A DNA stretch of 47,540 bases, from IMG/VR virus record IMGVR_UViG_3300028388_000898, positions 1-47,540 of that record. One strand, 5' to 3'. The notes under the pieces were generated by a model. That model was not told the DNA's origin. It saw only the letters and a program-made list of their open reading frames with translations, and made no database searches. This stretch comes from a virus. The translations under genes and the position numbers were made by a program. Below are positions 16,533 through 24,970 of this stretch, piece after piece (position 1 is the first letter of the stretch; each line of letters starts with the position of its first letter).

Positions 16533-18964
16533 TAGCGTCCGGCCTCCGTCTGTTCATATACGCGGCGGCGCTGTGCAGCAGAGCGTAGATTGCGGTTCAC
16601 AGAATCGGCAGCGGCGTCAGGAGCTGTTTGTCCGTTCACTGTTTGGCTAACGTTTGTGGACACGTTGAACGTGTCACCGCCGCGATTGTTTGTGGTTGCG
16701 CTGGTCACGTTGCTAGCAGCCAGTGCACTCGCCGCCGCTGGTGTTGCACCGGCAACGGCGAGCTGACGCCCTAGCGACGGCTGTGCCGGTTCGTCGCCGC
16801 CAAACCAACGCGAAAACAGACCGGGCTCCTCGGCAGCGTTAGGGTCTTCGGTGTCGCTACCAAACAGCCCGCCGACAACGTCACCGACCTTGCTTACAAA
16901 GCCGGTGACCTTGCCCACCCACTCCTCGAGTCCTGCATACCACGATGTGAAAATATCCGCGATGTTGTCCCACGACAGCCATTCGCGCAGCGTGCTGGTG
17001 ATGCCCGTGAAATCAACAAAACCAAAGGTCAAGAATTTAACGACTTCGGCAGCCCAGTCAGCAAGCATGAGTGGGAAGCCGACCACAGTATCCCAGATGC
17101 CGCCGATGAATGCGGCGATGGCCTCAGTTGCTGAACCGCCGTTAGCGAGCACAACAATCGCGTCCACAAGCCCGGTGATTGCTCCAATCACAAGGTTAAG
17201 CCCCGGCACGGCCTTCCCGGCAAATTTGCCGATAGACAAAATGCCCTTTCCAATTTTAGCCGCGGACGATGCAAAGGACAGCACTGTCTTAACGCCGCCC
17301 TTTATTGCGTTGAGGAACGCTGTTATTGCCTGCCCCGCTTTGCCAGCGTTCGCCACGCCCTGCGCGAGCCCCTGTGCAAAGCCTTTAGCAAATTCAGGTA
17401 CAAGCGTAGCCAGTGCCCGCACGGGCGCGGCTACGAGCTTCAGGTAGCCCGCTAGCGTGGTAAGGGTTTTCCCGGCTGTGCCTGTGGATGCCAAGAACTT
17501 AGACAGCCCGATACCCGCTTTGCCGAGTACGCTAGTGAGCTTCACGACTGCCGCGTCAAACGCGCCCTCTCCAAACACGCCGTCAACAGCACTGCGCAGC
17601 GTGGCGATCGTTGCCTGGATTGTGTCAATAGCCCCCACAACAATTTCTTTCAGCGTGGTAAAGAACTCGACAACGCCAGCCGCCTCAGCGTCGTCCATGC
17701 CAAGCGTAAACGTCAATACGTTCTGCCATCCTTCAGCAGCGGTATCGGCCTCTTTTACAAGGTCAACAATCTCCTGCACCGTGTCGGCAACGGCTTTGAA
17801 TCCATCAAGGATTGCGTTAACTGGTCCAGCCGCGAGGGTGTACAGTGTGTTCTTGAGTTTGATCCACTTAGACGTCGTTGTCACAACGCGGCTTTCGAAC
17901 TCGCGCTGAACGCTGCCTAGTTTTGCGGCTTCGTCGGTAGCTAGCTTGAAGCCTTGTTGCAGAATTCCAATGTTCTGACCAACCTTGACGAAGTCATCGG
18001 CAAAGTCCGCCCCAACTAACTCGCTCAGGGCGCGCGATGCTGTTGTGGTGTCCAGTTCACCAAGGCGTGTGAACAACTCCAGCAGCGCTTGTTGGCCTTG
18101 TCCTGCGTCGAGCTTGGCGAGGAATTCCTGTTGCGAAATACCGACGGAATCGAACGCCTCGGAGATCTTAGCACTGTCTTTGCGCACACGGTTAGCCAGT
18201 GCGCTCACGCCACGCGCTGCGGTTTCAGGGATGACCCCAAGCGCAATGAGGCTCGCGCCAAGCCCGGACAGCTCTTCGCCTGTTACACCGAACAGTTTTG
18301 CAGAACCGGCTGCTCTGCGCGCAAAGTTAATGATCTGCTCGGCTTTGGCGTTCATGTTGTTGGACAAGTGGTTAACTGTGTCGCCAAGCGACTCCATCTT
18401 GTCTTGCGTGAGCCCCAACACATTTCGCAGCGTTGCGAAGTCTTGACCGACCTGTTTTGGGTCTATATCAAAAGCTGTGGATGCCTTACCGGCGAAGCGA
18501 GTAAACCTGTCGAGGTCGGTTGCAGCGATACCAGCTTGCGCAGCTTCAGCAACAATGTCAGCAAGGCCGGACGCAGCCAACGGAATGTCGCGGGACATTT
18601 CCCGGATGTTAGCGGACATTGCTGCCAGCTTGTCCGGGGTCAAGTCCAAGATCTTGTTAACGTCTGCCATGGAGTCTTCAAACTCACGGCCTTCGTTAAC
18701 AGCCAGCCCGCCCAACAGTCCAGTCGCTACGCCGACACGTTTTGCGACAAGACTAGCATCGGCGGCAAATGATTTGAGCGGACCGAGGGCAGACTTAACC
18801 CCGGCTGTGAACTGCTTTGTTGCAGCGCGGGCGCGTGTGGCAGTAGTGGCGAACGCGTCGACGCCTTTCTCAGCCTTGTCAACACCTCGGCGGAACTTTT
18901 CCACCTCCTGTTGACCCTCGACCTCGTAGCCGAGTATAGCAATAAGTTCGTCGACAATCGCCAC
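16532..18964 (-). CDS. Tail tape measure protein
   Basis: The 810-residue product sets tail length and may form part of the DNA-ejection channel. The N-terminal ~370 residues are helical. They include a PhageMin_Tail-like core: a NKILDLTPDKLAAMSANIREMS segment near 85-105, then an LADIVAEAAQAG stretch. Alternating coiled and hydrophobic segments follow, with Gly/Ala-rich helices around 480-660 that could be membrane-inserting. The Gly/Asn-rich C-terminus ends with a basic helix. Start is GTG 18964, overlapping the stop of the frameshifted chaperone by one base. Expected tail length by the usual ~0.15 nm per residue rule is roughly 120 nm. Confidence 0.9.
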   Translation of the reverse strand: MAIVDELIAILGYEVEGQQEVEKFRRGVDKAEKGVDAFATTATRARAATKQFTAGVKSALGPLKSFAADASLVAKRVGVATGLLGGLAVNEGREFEDSMADVNKILDLTPDKLAAMSANIREMSRDIPLAASGLADIVAEAAQAGIAATDLDRFTRFAGKASTAFDIDPKQVGQDFATLRNVLGLTQDKMESLGDTVNHLSNNMNAKAEQIINFARRAAGSAKLFGVTGEELSGLGASLIALGVIPETAARGVSALANRVRKDSAKISEAFDSVGISQQEFLAKLDAGQGQQALLELFTRLGELDTTTASRALSELVGADFADDFVKVGQNIGILQQGFKLATDEAAKLGSVQREFESRVVTTTSKWIKLKNTLYTLAAGPVNAILDGFKAVADTVQEIVDLVKEADTAAEGWQNVLTFTLGMDDAEAAGVVEFFTTLKEIVVGAIDTIQATIATLRSAVDGVFGEGAFDAAVVKLTSVLGKAGIGLSKFLASTGTAGKTLTTLAGYLKLVAAPVRALATLVPEFAKGFAQGLAQGVANAGKAGQAITAFLNAIKGGVKTVLSFASSAAKIGKGILSIGKFAGKAVPGLNLVIGAITGLVDAIVVLANGGSATEAIAAFIGGIWDTVVGFPLMLADWAAEVVKFLTFGFVDFTGITSTLREWLSWDNIADIFTSWYAGLEEWVGKVTGFVSKVGDVVGGLFGSDTEDPNAAEEPGLFSRWFGGDEPAQPSLGRQLAVAGATPAAASALAASNVTSATTNNRGGDTFNVSTNVSQTVNGQTAPDAAADSVNRNLRSAAQRRRVYEQTEAGR

Positions 18965-19556
18965 TACTGTTTCGCCTTTGCTGTTGCTCTTAGGTTGCAG
19001 ACCTCGTGCAGATCAGCGAGGTCGTCTATTGTTAGCACTGTGCACAGTTCTGCGAGGCTGCACAGCGGCGGATCCTCCATAACAGGACGAAGGTAAAAAG
19101 CCTTCGCCGCGTCTGATGTAATGGTTGGCGCAGCCCGCGCTATTTCGAGGGCGGTGAGGGCGGCTCCGCTACTTTTCGCAGGCTTGGCATTCTTGCCGCC
19201 AGCCCGTCGAAAAAATCCGCGTAATTCACCTGAATAACCCACGCTGCGACCTTGAACGCCAGCGCTACGTCATTTGCAAACGCGATGTCGTAGATCACCG
19301 GATTGTAGATGTTCTGCGTATCGCGCACCTCTGCGCACGCAGTCAGGTCGAACACGAGGTCCGCGCTGACTTGCGGGTCGGCTTGGCTGAGCGCGTGTCC
19401 AACTGAGCGCAGTACCGCAGAGTCGTTCTCCAGGTCGTCCAGCGCTTCCACCAGCGGCCCGAGCGCACGTGTCAAGCGGAAGAACAAGACGGTCGCCTGC
19501 TTCGCCGGGAGCTTATTGCAGCGGAACGTCTGTCCGCCAAATTGTTTCTCTGCCAT
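18964..19556 (-). CDS. Tape measure chaperone, -1 frameshift product (gpGT-like)
   Basis: Predicted programmed frameshift fusion. Ribosomes read codons 1-116 of the short form. They then slip back one base on T-TTT-TTC (complement 19209-19215) and continue in the -1 frame to TAG at 18964-18966, giving about 197 residues. The extension is open from 19242 and includes a basic Arg/Gly/Lys-rich start and a helical end. The extension has no good start of its own (GTG at 19242 without ribosome-binding site). Its stop overlaps the GTG of the tape measure. Slippage itself is inferred. Confidence 0.75.
19140..19556 (-). CDS. Tape measure chaperone, short form (gpG-like)
   Basis: A 138-residue protein just upstream of the tape measure. 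The start is ATG 19556, reading MAEKQF; an in-frame upstream start is less likely. It is helical and acidic, with a hydrophobic C-terminal segment around FKVAAWVIQV. Its last codons overlap an out-of-frame extension that begins at a T-TTT-TTC slippery sequence (complement of 19209-19215). Proteins with this arrangement bind and protect the tape measure during tail assembly, as lambda gpG and gpGT do. Confidence 0.8.
   Translation of the reverse strand: MAEKQFGGQTFRCNKLPAKQATVLFFRLTRALGPLVEALDDLENDSAVLRSVGHALSQADPQVSADLVFDLTACAEVRDTQNIYNPVIYDIAFANDVALAFKVAAWVIQVNYADFFDGLAARMPSLRKVAEPPSPPSK
19209..19215 (-). promoter_or_regulatory. -1 ribosomal frameshift slippery site
   Basis: Minus-strand reading gives T TTT TTC in the frame of the chaperone gene (codons GAT TTT TTC). 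Re-pairing one base back still gives Phe codons in both sites. It sits 69 bases upstream of the short-form stop, and the -1 frame is open on to the tape measure start. Confidence 0.7.
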
Positions 19557-19610
19557 TACTGATTCCTCGTCAGTGTTAGTGCGCCATCCATGGCGCGGTT
19601 TGTCCAACGG

Positions 19611-20045
19611 TTACAGGGTGTATGCGACAGCGTTCTCCACCCAGTCGTTCGCAAACAGCGTCCATTCCCGTTCCGAAGCGTTCTCACCGAATTGCGAATT
19701 CGGAGCTTGCAGAATGGTGGCTTGCGTAGCCGCACCGCCTTCGCCGTTGCCTGTGTCGGTAATGCTCACGGCAAAGTCCGAAATCAGGTTGTTGTCGATG
19801 TTGCGCTTCTTCTGCGTCAGAAGCTGGTGAGCAGCGCTTGTTGGGCTGACTTTCAGCTTGATAGTCACGCTGTTGTTGACTGGACGCGACACAACGGCGT
19901 CGCCGTCAACACCGACGACCGCGTTGCCGTCGGGTGCATTGCGTTCTACAACGATGGCGTCGTCGCCTTCCCAGAAGCCGGTAACCGGCGAGCCGTCGAT
20001 CAGGACGCTGACGTTCGCGAAAGAAAATGTTGTGAGTTGAGTCAT
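19611..20045 (-). CDS. Tail tube protein (DUF3277-like)
   Basis: A 144-residue beta-rich protein with an N-terminal strand (TTFSFANVSVLIDG), as in DUF3277 tail tube proteins that follow DUF3383 sheaths. A KLKVSPTSAAHQLL segment near 80-93 resembles the helix between the two tube sheets. It lies directly between sheath and chaperone, the normal position of the tube gene. Confidence 0.8.
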   Translation of the reverse strand: MTQLTTFSFANVSVLIDGSPVTGFWEGDDAIVVERNAPDGNAVVGVDGDAVVSRPVNNSVTIKLKVSPTSAAHQLLTQKKRNIDNNLISDFAVSITDTGNGEGGAATQATILQAPNSQFGENASEREWTLFANDWVENAVAYTL

Positions 20046-20058
20046 TGTTGTCCCCCTA

Positions 20059-21195
20059 TTAGAACGTCATGGTGTAACGGATCTCGGACCAGTGCACCGC
20101 GCCACTGTAGCGGAACCGGCACGTAATCGTCGGTGCGATGCGCTGGCGACGCTGGGCTGCGGAAATGGTAGCCACACGCGGCACAGCGATTTCCCACGGC
20201 ACCAGATCGCCGTTCGCGTTTTCGTAGTCGGCGACGAGGCCGCTGGCCGACGCACGGCTCATGATCCGCTGGATGGCTTGCACGAACTCGTTAATGCCGC
20301 GATCTGTGTACGGAATACGCGGGCGGTTCAGCATGAGGGCCAGCACTTCCTCTTCGGTACGGGTAACGATCCAGTCCGAAGCATGGATTTCGTCCAGGAA
20401 CCCGCCGTTCGCGTTGCAGCCTTCCACGAGGAACGAACGACCGCCGATGTCGATGTACGTGTTGGCGAAATTGCCCTGCGTATTGTCCAGGCCAGTACCG
20501 GGAACAAATCCGGTCACGCCTTGGATCGCCGAGGAGCTCTTGTCCACAGCAGCGATCCCAGTCATTTCCTTGAACTTGGCGGTGTACGCGGAGTCGATGG
20601 CGTCCAGGTTACGCGTGCTCATGTACGCAGCCACAGCGGCGGCGAGGTACGCGGTCGCGGTGTCGTGGTAGAAGACAGCGCTGCGCTCATACGCGTCTTG
20701 CAGTGTTGCCGCGATGCTGGTTGCGACAGCCGGGTTTTCAGTATCGGCGTCCACGCTGTCCATAAAGATCTGCTTGCGGCGAGACTCGAACCAGTCAGCG
20801 AAGTCGGTAGCCTTGGCAGCAACGTCAAACCACGTGGCGTGATGGTCCAGAGCGCCGATGTACCAGCCTGCATCATAGGCTTCGATGGCGTTCATTTCAT
20901 CCGCCACAGCGTTCAGCGGATTGGCGTAACCGATCTTCACTTGCAGCGGAGCCGGGTTCTGGCCGAACATGCGCTGCGCCATCTTATAGGCGTCTGTGCC
21001 TGTGCCCCAGTCCTCGGCGACTTCGGCGATACTGCCGTAGACCTTTGTCCTGGTTGTTGCGTCAACGGCACCGGCTGTCACATCCGATACAACACCGGAG
21101 ATGATGATCGGGACACCGAAGCCACGAATTGTCGGGAAGTTATCCTGACGTTCCAGCGTCACATTCACGACGCGAGTATAGGGTACAGTTGCCAT
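20059..21195 (-). CDS. Tail sheath protein (DUF3383-like)
   Basis: The 378-residue product matches the DUF3383 contractile sheath family. It has an N-terminal beta part (PYTRVVNVTLERQDNFPT), a Rossmann-like middle with WYIGALDHHATW near 110, and a C-terminal core with TDRGINEFVQAIQRIM and a final beta strand. Sheath proteins stack around the tube and contract on infection. Its presence is the main evidence for myovirus morphology. Confidence 0.9.
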   Translation of the reverse strand: MATVPYTRVVNVTLERQDNFPTIRGFGVPIIISGVVSDVTAGAVDATTRTKVYGSIAEVAEDWGTGTDAYKMAQRMFGQNPAPLQVKIGYANPLNAVADEMNAIEAYDAGWYIGALDHHATWFDVAAKATDFADWFESRRKQIFMDSVDADTENPAVATSIAATLQDAYERSAVFYHDTATAYLAAAVAAYMSTRNLDAIDSAYTAKFKEMTGIAAVDKSSSAIQGVTGFVPGTGLDNTQGNFANTYIDIGGRSFLVEGCNANGGFLDEIHASDWIVTRTEEEVLALMLNRPRIPYTDRGINEFVQAIQRIMSRASASGLVADYENANGDLVPWEIAVPRVATISAAQRRQRIAPTITCRFRYSGAVHWSEIRYTMTF

Positions 21196-21203
21196 GCGGC
21201 CTC

Positions 21204-21860
21204 CTATGTAAGCTGCGCCTGAAGCGCTGTTGGTGTTAACGGCACAGGCACTAACCCTGCCTGCAAGTTTCGATCGGTGTCGGTAAAGATATCGATCGTG
21301 ATCGGATCTGCCAGCTCTTGCGGAACTCGACCCAAAAATTCAAGCGTTTGTTCGGCTGGTGGATTCGTTGCGCTTCCAGGAGAGCCGGGTGCGTTATGAC
21401 GGAGCGTTGTGACGTACGCTTGCATTTCAATTTCCATCTGAACGCGAACCTGCCATGCGTTTTCGCGTAGCACCGGCAAACGCTGTGGATCCGACACATT
21501 GTGGATCACAAGCGGAAACACTAACAGTTGTCCTTCAGCAGTGTCCTTCCATGGCCGAATCGCGTTAGCCAAGTCCATCGCATTTTGCGCGTAGATGTTC
21601 AGCGACCACGTCCAGCCCAACCCGCGAACAGTGCCAATCCAACCGGGTACTTCGTCGCCCGGAGCCTCCTCGTCATACGCGGAGTTAGCTTCCACAACAA
21701 AGTCATCAACGGGGGTCACTTGCCGCGATCGCAGCAAGTTTAGCACACCATGCGCAGTGTTAGGGCGCGGTGCGCTCTCGTGTGCCTGAATGATATCGGG
21801 AAGCCCTGTGGCTTGTATCAACCAGCTACGCGTGATGTCAAACAGTGTGGTTTCGATCAC
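21204..21860 (-). CDS. Tail terminator / neck protein (gp12-like, LIC_12616 family type)
   Basis: A 218-residue protein just before the sheath. Its middle part, VTPVDDFVVEANSAYDEE followed by GWTWSLNIYAQNAMDLAN (about 50-95), resembles the LIC_12616 and gp12-like neck terminator domain. The rest is alternating strand and helix. Such proteins cap the tail tube before head joining. It overlaps the head-closure gene by 23 bases. Confidence 0.65.
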   Translation of the reverse strand: MIETTLFDITRSWLIQATGLPDIIQAHESAPRPNTAHGVLNLLRSRQVTPVDDFVVEANSAYDEEAPGDEVPGWIGTVRGLGWTWSLNIYAQNAMDLANAIRPWKDTAEGQLLVFPLVIHNVSDPQRLPVLRENAWQVRVQMEIEMQAYVTTLRHNAPGSPGSATNPPAEQTLEFLGRVPQELADPITIDIFTDTDRNLQAGLVPVPLTPTALQAQLT

Positions 21861-22233
21861 GCATCCGCCCCGCTAGTACACGATACACGCCGCCCTCTTG
21901 GCGGTCCCACATGTGAAGCACTTTGTACTCTTTGCCAGCGTACAAGACAACATCCGCAGACGCATCGCTGGTAGCCGCAGACATTGCAGTACGCGACCAC
22001 ACCAACACCGCTTCCTCAACAGCGTCGAACTCAGGGTGCTGTTGTAGCACCTCGGCAGCGTCGCCGAATTGGCGGGCATGATGTAGCGCACCAACGGCGT
22101 CGTCAACAACAGCCGTATCGGAAACCCAACGTCCGTCGACATGGCTGCCAACAGCACCGCGACGGATTTGGAATGCGGTATTACCGAGCATGTCCAAAGC
22201 GATTGCAGATGTCAGCAGAACGGGTGCGCTCAT
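21838..22233 (-). CDS. Head-tail joining / head closure protein, 131 aa
   Basis: A small mixed alpha/beta protein. The C-terminal half (VVLYAGKEYKVLHMWDRQEGGVYRVLAGRM, quoted in part: about residues 95-125) is a beta-barrel-like stretch found in neck connector proteins. It lies between the minor neck protein and the tail terminator and overlaps both. Assigned by position and shape only. Confidence 0.55.
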   Translation of the reverse strand: MSAPVLLTSAIALDMLGNTAFQIRRGAVGSHVDGRWVSDTAVVDDAVGALHHARQFGDAAEVLQQHPEFDAVEEAVLVWSRTAMSAATSDASADVVLYAGKEYKVLHMWDRQEGGVYRVLAGRMRDRNHTV

Positions 22234-22682
22234 GGCGTGCCCTCCACGACTTCGTGTGTTACCGACTGTCGCATGTTGCCAGTGTCGATCAGCGGGTTGG
22301 ACGAACCCTTGCGTGCGATCGTTGACGGCGCGTTCGGTGGATCCTTGAGGTCAACGATGGACTGCTGAATTTTACCAACGCCAAACAAGCCAACCTGATC
22401 TACAGCTTGCGATGAAGTCAGTGTACCATTGAGCACCTTGCGACCAAGGCGGTTAAGCGTGGACTTGAATTGACGCGCCGAGTCCTTCATGCCATTTCGA
22501 AAGAAGGCACGTTCGGGAATGTGCTCTTCGCCGTCAGCAGTCTCAGTGCCGTATTCGTTCCAAACTGCCTTGCTGAGCACGTGGCTATCCGTGCCTCTCG
22601 GGAAGCCGAGCTTTGTGTACGCGTTCACAGGCGCATGTAGCGGCTTTTGTGTACGGCGTTTGGATACGCGTGCAACCATCAC
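22230..22682 (-). CDS. Neck / tail completion protein (HK97 gp10-like)
   Basis: A 150-residue basic protein. IPERAFFRNG (about 58-67) followed by VDQVGLFGVGKIQQSI (about 95-110) and NPLIDTGNMRQSV (about 129-141) is the motif pattern of gp10/gpG-like neck proteins: a 'PxRPF' analogue, a helix, and a 'PLxdTGxLr.Si' strand. It lies between the DUF4054-like adaptor and head closure genes with short overlaps. Confidence 0.75.
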   Translation of the reverse strand: MMVARVSKRRTQKPLHAPVNAYTKLGFPRGTDSHVLSKAVWNEYGTETADGEEHIPERAFFRNGMKDSARQFKSTLNRLGRKVLNGTLTSSQAVDQVGLFGVGKIQQSIVDLKDPPNAPSTIARKGSSNPLIDTGNMRQSVTHEVVEGTP

Positions 22683-23152
22683 AGCGCCCGCATATGCCCG
22701 CGACTGCGACGACGCAGTGCGATGAATTTTCGGCCGTATGTACTGCGCGACAGTTCGTCTTCCGCCCCGACCATGACCTTATTCGCGGCATCACTGCCAG
22801 ATGTTGCGAGCGTGTTTCCTTTACGCTCGTGAAATTCAGTTTCAACGTCACCGACACGCGTGCGCTTAACTTGCCCGCCTGCCACTGTTTGCACACGCGC
22901 AACATCGTCAGCCAATGCCGCCGCGTCCAGGGAGCGTTGAGGCTCTCCTTCCATCCATAACGAGTGCGCAGCAAAGTACATGATCGCCATCTGGTAATCA
23001 CGCGCGAGCCACGTACTGTCCACGTGCGTTGTTGCTTCGGAAAGGGCGATCTGAACCAAACCAGAATCGACAGGCGCGAACACCGGGAACCGGACGAGGA
23101 ACAGTTCGGCGTCCGGGTCAGATCGATTAACTAAGTCTAGTTCAGTCGCCAC
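22679..23152 (-). CDS. Head-tail adaptor (DUF4054-like)
   Basis: A 157-residue helical protein. RFPVFAPVDSGLVQIALSEA (about 21-40) and the YQMAIMYFAAHSLWM helix (about 53-67) match the DUF4054 connector family, followed by an AGGQVKRTRVGD hairpin typical of the family. A glycine/arginine-rich C-terminus (RRRSRG) ends it. It follows the major capsid and the coiled-coil gene in head-to-tail order. Confidence 0.75.
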   Translation of the reverse strand: MATELDLVNRSDPDAELFLVRFPVFAPVDSGLVQIALSEATTHVDSTWLARDYQMAIMYFAAHSLWMEGEPQRSLDAAALADDVARVQTVAGGQVKRTRVGDVETEFHERKGNTLATSGSDAANKVMVGAEDELSRSTYGRKFIALRRRSRGHMRAL

Positions 23153-23161
23153 AGCCTTTCC

Positions 23162-23524
23162 TTACTTGGAAGCCGGAGCAGCCGGAGCCTTGCCCCCGTT
23201 CTGCTTCTTGGCGTCGGCCGCGTTTTGCTCTGCCTCGGCAGCGGCCTTCTTCTCGGCCCCCACCTTGGCAGCGGCTTCAGCATCCGCTTTTTCAGCGGCG
23301 GCTTTGGCCTCGGCAGCGGCCTTCTTCTCGGCCGTATTGCCGTCGTCGGCGTCCTCGCCAACGATACGCAGCGTACCGCCTTCCAACCACGCAGCAACCA
23401 CGGCGCTCTTCAGGTCGTCTTCCTGCAAGGTGCACTTCTGACCAGCGGACAGATTGACACCGGACGGCAGAATGACCTTCCCCTTGCTCGCGTTCGATAC
23501 GCGAATGACTTTGTTTTCGCTCAT
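23162..23524 (-). CDS. Small protein with Ala/Lys/Glu-rich tail near the capsid gene, 120 aa
   Basis: Start is ATG 23524, with AAGGAGAA a few bases upstream. The first ~60 residues form a small beta domain (KVIRVSNASKGKVILPSG). The rest is a low-complexity helix made of Ala, Lys, Glu and Asp with several near-repeats of EKKAAAEA. This looks like a single charged coiled coil, ending with a flexible Gly/Pro/Ala-rich end. It may be a capsid-associated or adaptor protein; no family is assigned. The repeat sequence could be prone to length variation. Confidence 0.65.
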   Translation of the reverse strand: MSENKVIRVSNASKGKVILPSGVNLSAGQKCTLQEDDLKSAVVAAWLEGGTLRIVGEDADDGNTAEKKAAAEAKAAAEKADAEAAAKVGAEKKAAAEAEQNAADAKKQNGGKAPAAPASK

Positions 23525-23534
23525 GTCGTTCTCC

Positions 23535-24488
23535 TTACACGTTATCCAGGTAGCGCACACCGCCTTCGCGGCGAATGTCCAAGCCTCCGAGGCGGAAGAT
23601 ACCCGGCACGACGTAGCGCAGATTGCGTACCTGCACCGGCAGGAAACGCAGCGGCATCGGAACGTGAGCCTTCAGCACTTCCGGCGAACGTCGATACGCG
23701 ACGACGCGCTTCGTGCTACCGGCACCGGCAGTCTCCAGGCCGCGAACGGCACGGATGGTCAGGTCGCGGCCGAAACGCATCTTCAGGATGTTGTTCTCCA
23801 TCACGTACTTGAGGAGCGTCATGTTGGTGTACGGGATGCGGGTATTGGCGAGGGCCAGATACGACGCTTCCGACAGCAACAGGGTATCCGCGAGCTCCAC
23901 GTTTTGGGAATCAATCCACACACCGGCGAGCAGGTTGTTGACATCGGACAGGATCTCGTCCGCGGTCTTGTTAACCCACAGCGGCGAAGCGGATGCACCG
24001 TTCGGCGCGGCGACTGTCGTGATGCCCGGATAGTTAATCAGCCCGTTGAATTGAGCGTCTTTGGCGCTGTTGCCGTCCGGGCGCTGACCCTTCATCAGCA
24101 GCGAGTCAGTCATTTCCTCGTACGCCCGACGAGCGGCCATCGCCTTTTCGTTGGACAGGTTGATCCCCAGCATCATCGCCTGATTGACTTCTTCGATGCC
24201 CCAGCCGTAGCCGATGCCCGCCATGTGCACACCGGACTCGAACTGACTCATGCTGACGTCAACCATCGGGATGTCGTCGCCGTGACCGCTGATGAACTCA
24301 GCTGCACCGATCTTGTCCATGGAGTAGAATGTGACGGTCTTTGCCCACGGATGCGCACTGGTGTCGACCGGCACGAGATCCGGGTACTGGATGTCGCCGT
24401 ACTGCACACGGTACACACCGGACTCCACGTGCGACGCTTGGCTCACAACGAAGTTCAGCGTGGACTGATCGTTCATGTTCAGGTTCAT
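23535..24488 (-). CDS. Major capsid protein (DUF2184-like)
   Basis: A 317-residue HK97-fold capsid candidate. It has a WAKTVTFYSMDKIGAAEFISGHGDDIP stretch near 49-75 (N-arm and E-loop region). A helix GWGIEEVNQAMMLGINL leads into NEKAMAARRAYEEMTDSLLMKG, the spine helix signature of DUF2184 proteins. The C-terminal strands include RRSPEVLKAHVPMPLRFL. It follows the protease/scaffold and decoration genes in the head gene order. A GGAGGGG ribosome-binding site precedes ATG 24488. Confidence 0.9.
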   Translation of the reverse strand: MNLNMNDQSTLNFVVSQASHVESGVYRVQYGDIQYPDLVPVDTSAHPWAKTVTFYSMDKIGAAEFISGHGDDIPMVDVSMSQFESGVHMAGIGYGWGIEEVNQAMMLGINLSNEKAMAARRAYEEMTDSLLMKGQRPDGNSAKDAQFNGLINYPGITTVAAPNGASASPLWVNKTADEILSDVNNLLAGVWIDSQNVELADTLLLSEASYLALANTRIPYTNMTLLKYVMENNILKMRFGRDLTIRAVRGLETAGAGSTKRVVAYRRSPEVLKAHVPMPLRFLPVQVRNLRYVVPGIFRLGGLDIRREGGVRYLDNV

Positions 24489-24502
24489 GTTAGCCCCTCC
24501 TG

Positions 24503-24970
24503 TTAGGCTTCGAGACGCAAGCGAACCAGTTCGCCCAGCGCTGCGTCAGTTTCGAAATACGCCTGACCGGGAAAGGCGTTGACAAGGCCAACGCCGATCG
24601 TGCCGTCATTGGCATACGTTGCCGTATCGTTCGCGGATACGATGGTTGCAGCGGTGACCCAGATCGTGCCGTTACGCAGCAACCCAACCGTTTCGCCTTC
24701 CGCGAACTGATCGGCATTGGCTGCACCGGACACCAGACCGATCTGATCCAGCACCGCTTGCGCAACAGAAACACCGGCGAAGCGATCGCCAGCAGAACCC
24801 AGTACGCAGCCGTCTTCACCGGACGTTTCGCAGGCCATGCCGAACGGGATCGGCGCGGAAGCGGCTGTGACATTGGTCTTGCTGACCACGTCGCTGATCA
24901 TGGAAGTCGCGATCATGCCGAGCTGCGCACGGCCTTGATACTGCGAGTAGGAAGTTTGCATGTTAGGCAT
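24503..24970 (-). CDS. Capsid decoration / structural cement protein
   Basis: A 155-residue protein with an N-terminal arm, a beta-rich core with many Gly, Ala, Thr and Val, and the pattern FAEGETVGLLRNGTIWV (about 89-105), as in cement proteins. It lies between scaffold and capsid. ATG 24970 has GGGAGGG at a good distance; a second Met at 24961 would be too far. It overlaps the stop of the protease/scaffold gene by 8 bases. Confidence 0.65.
   Translation of the reverse strand: MPNMQTSYSQYQGRAQLGMIATSMISDVVSKTNVTAASAPIPFGMACETSGEDGCVLGSAGDRFAGVSVAQAVLDQIGLVSGAANADQFAEGETVGLLRNGTIWVTAATIVSANDTATYANDGTIGVGLVNAFPGQAYFETDAALGELVRLRLEA

Noticed and set aside
20092-21222. Long plus-strand frame (376 residues) opposite the sheath gene
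   Set aside because: It mirrors the sheath codons; His/Arg/Val-rich composition is typical of antisense frames in GC-rich genes.
23454-24506. Long plus-strand frame (350 residues) opposite the capsid gene
   Set aside because: Antisense shadow of the major capsid gene; no start signal.
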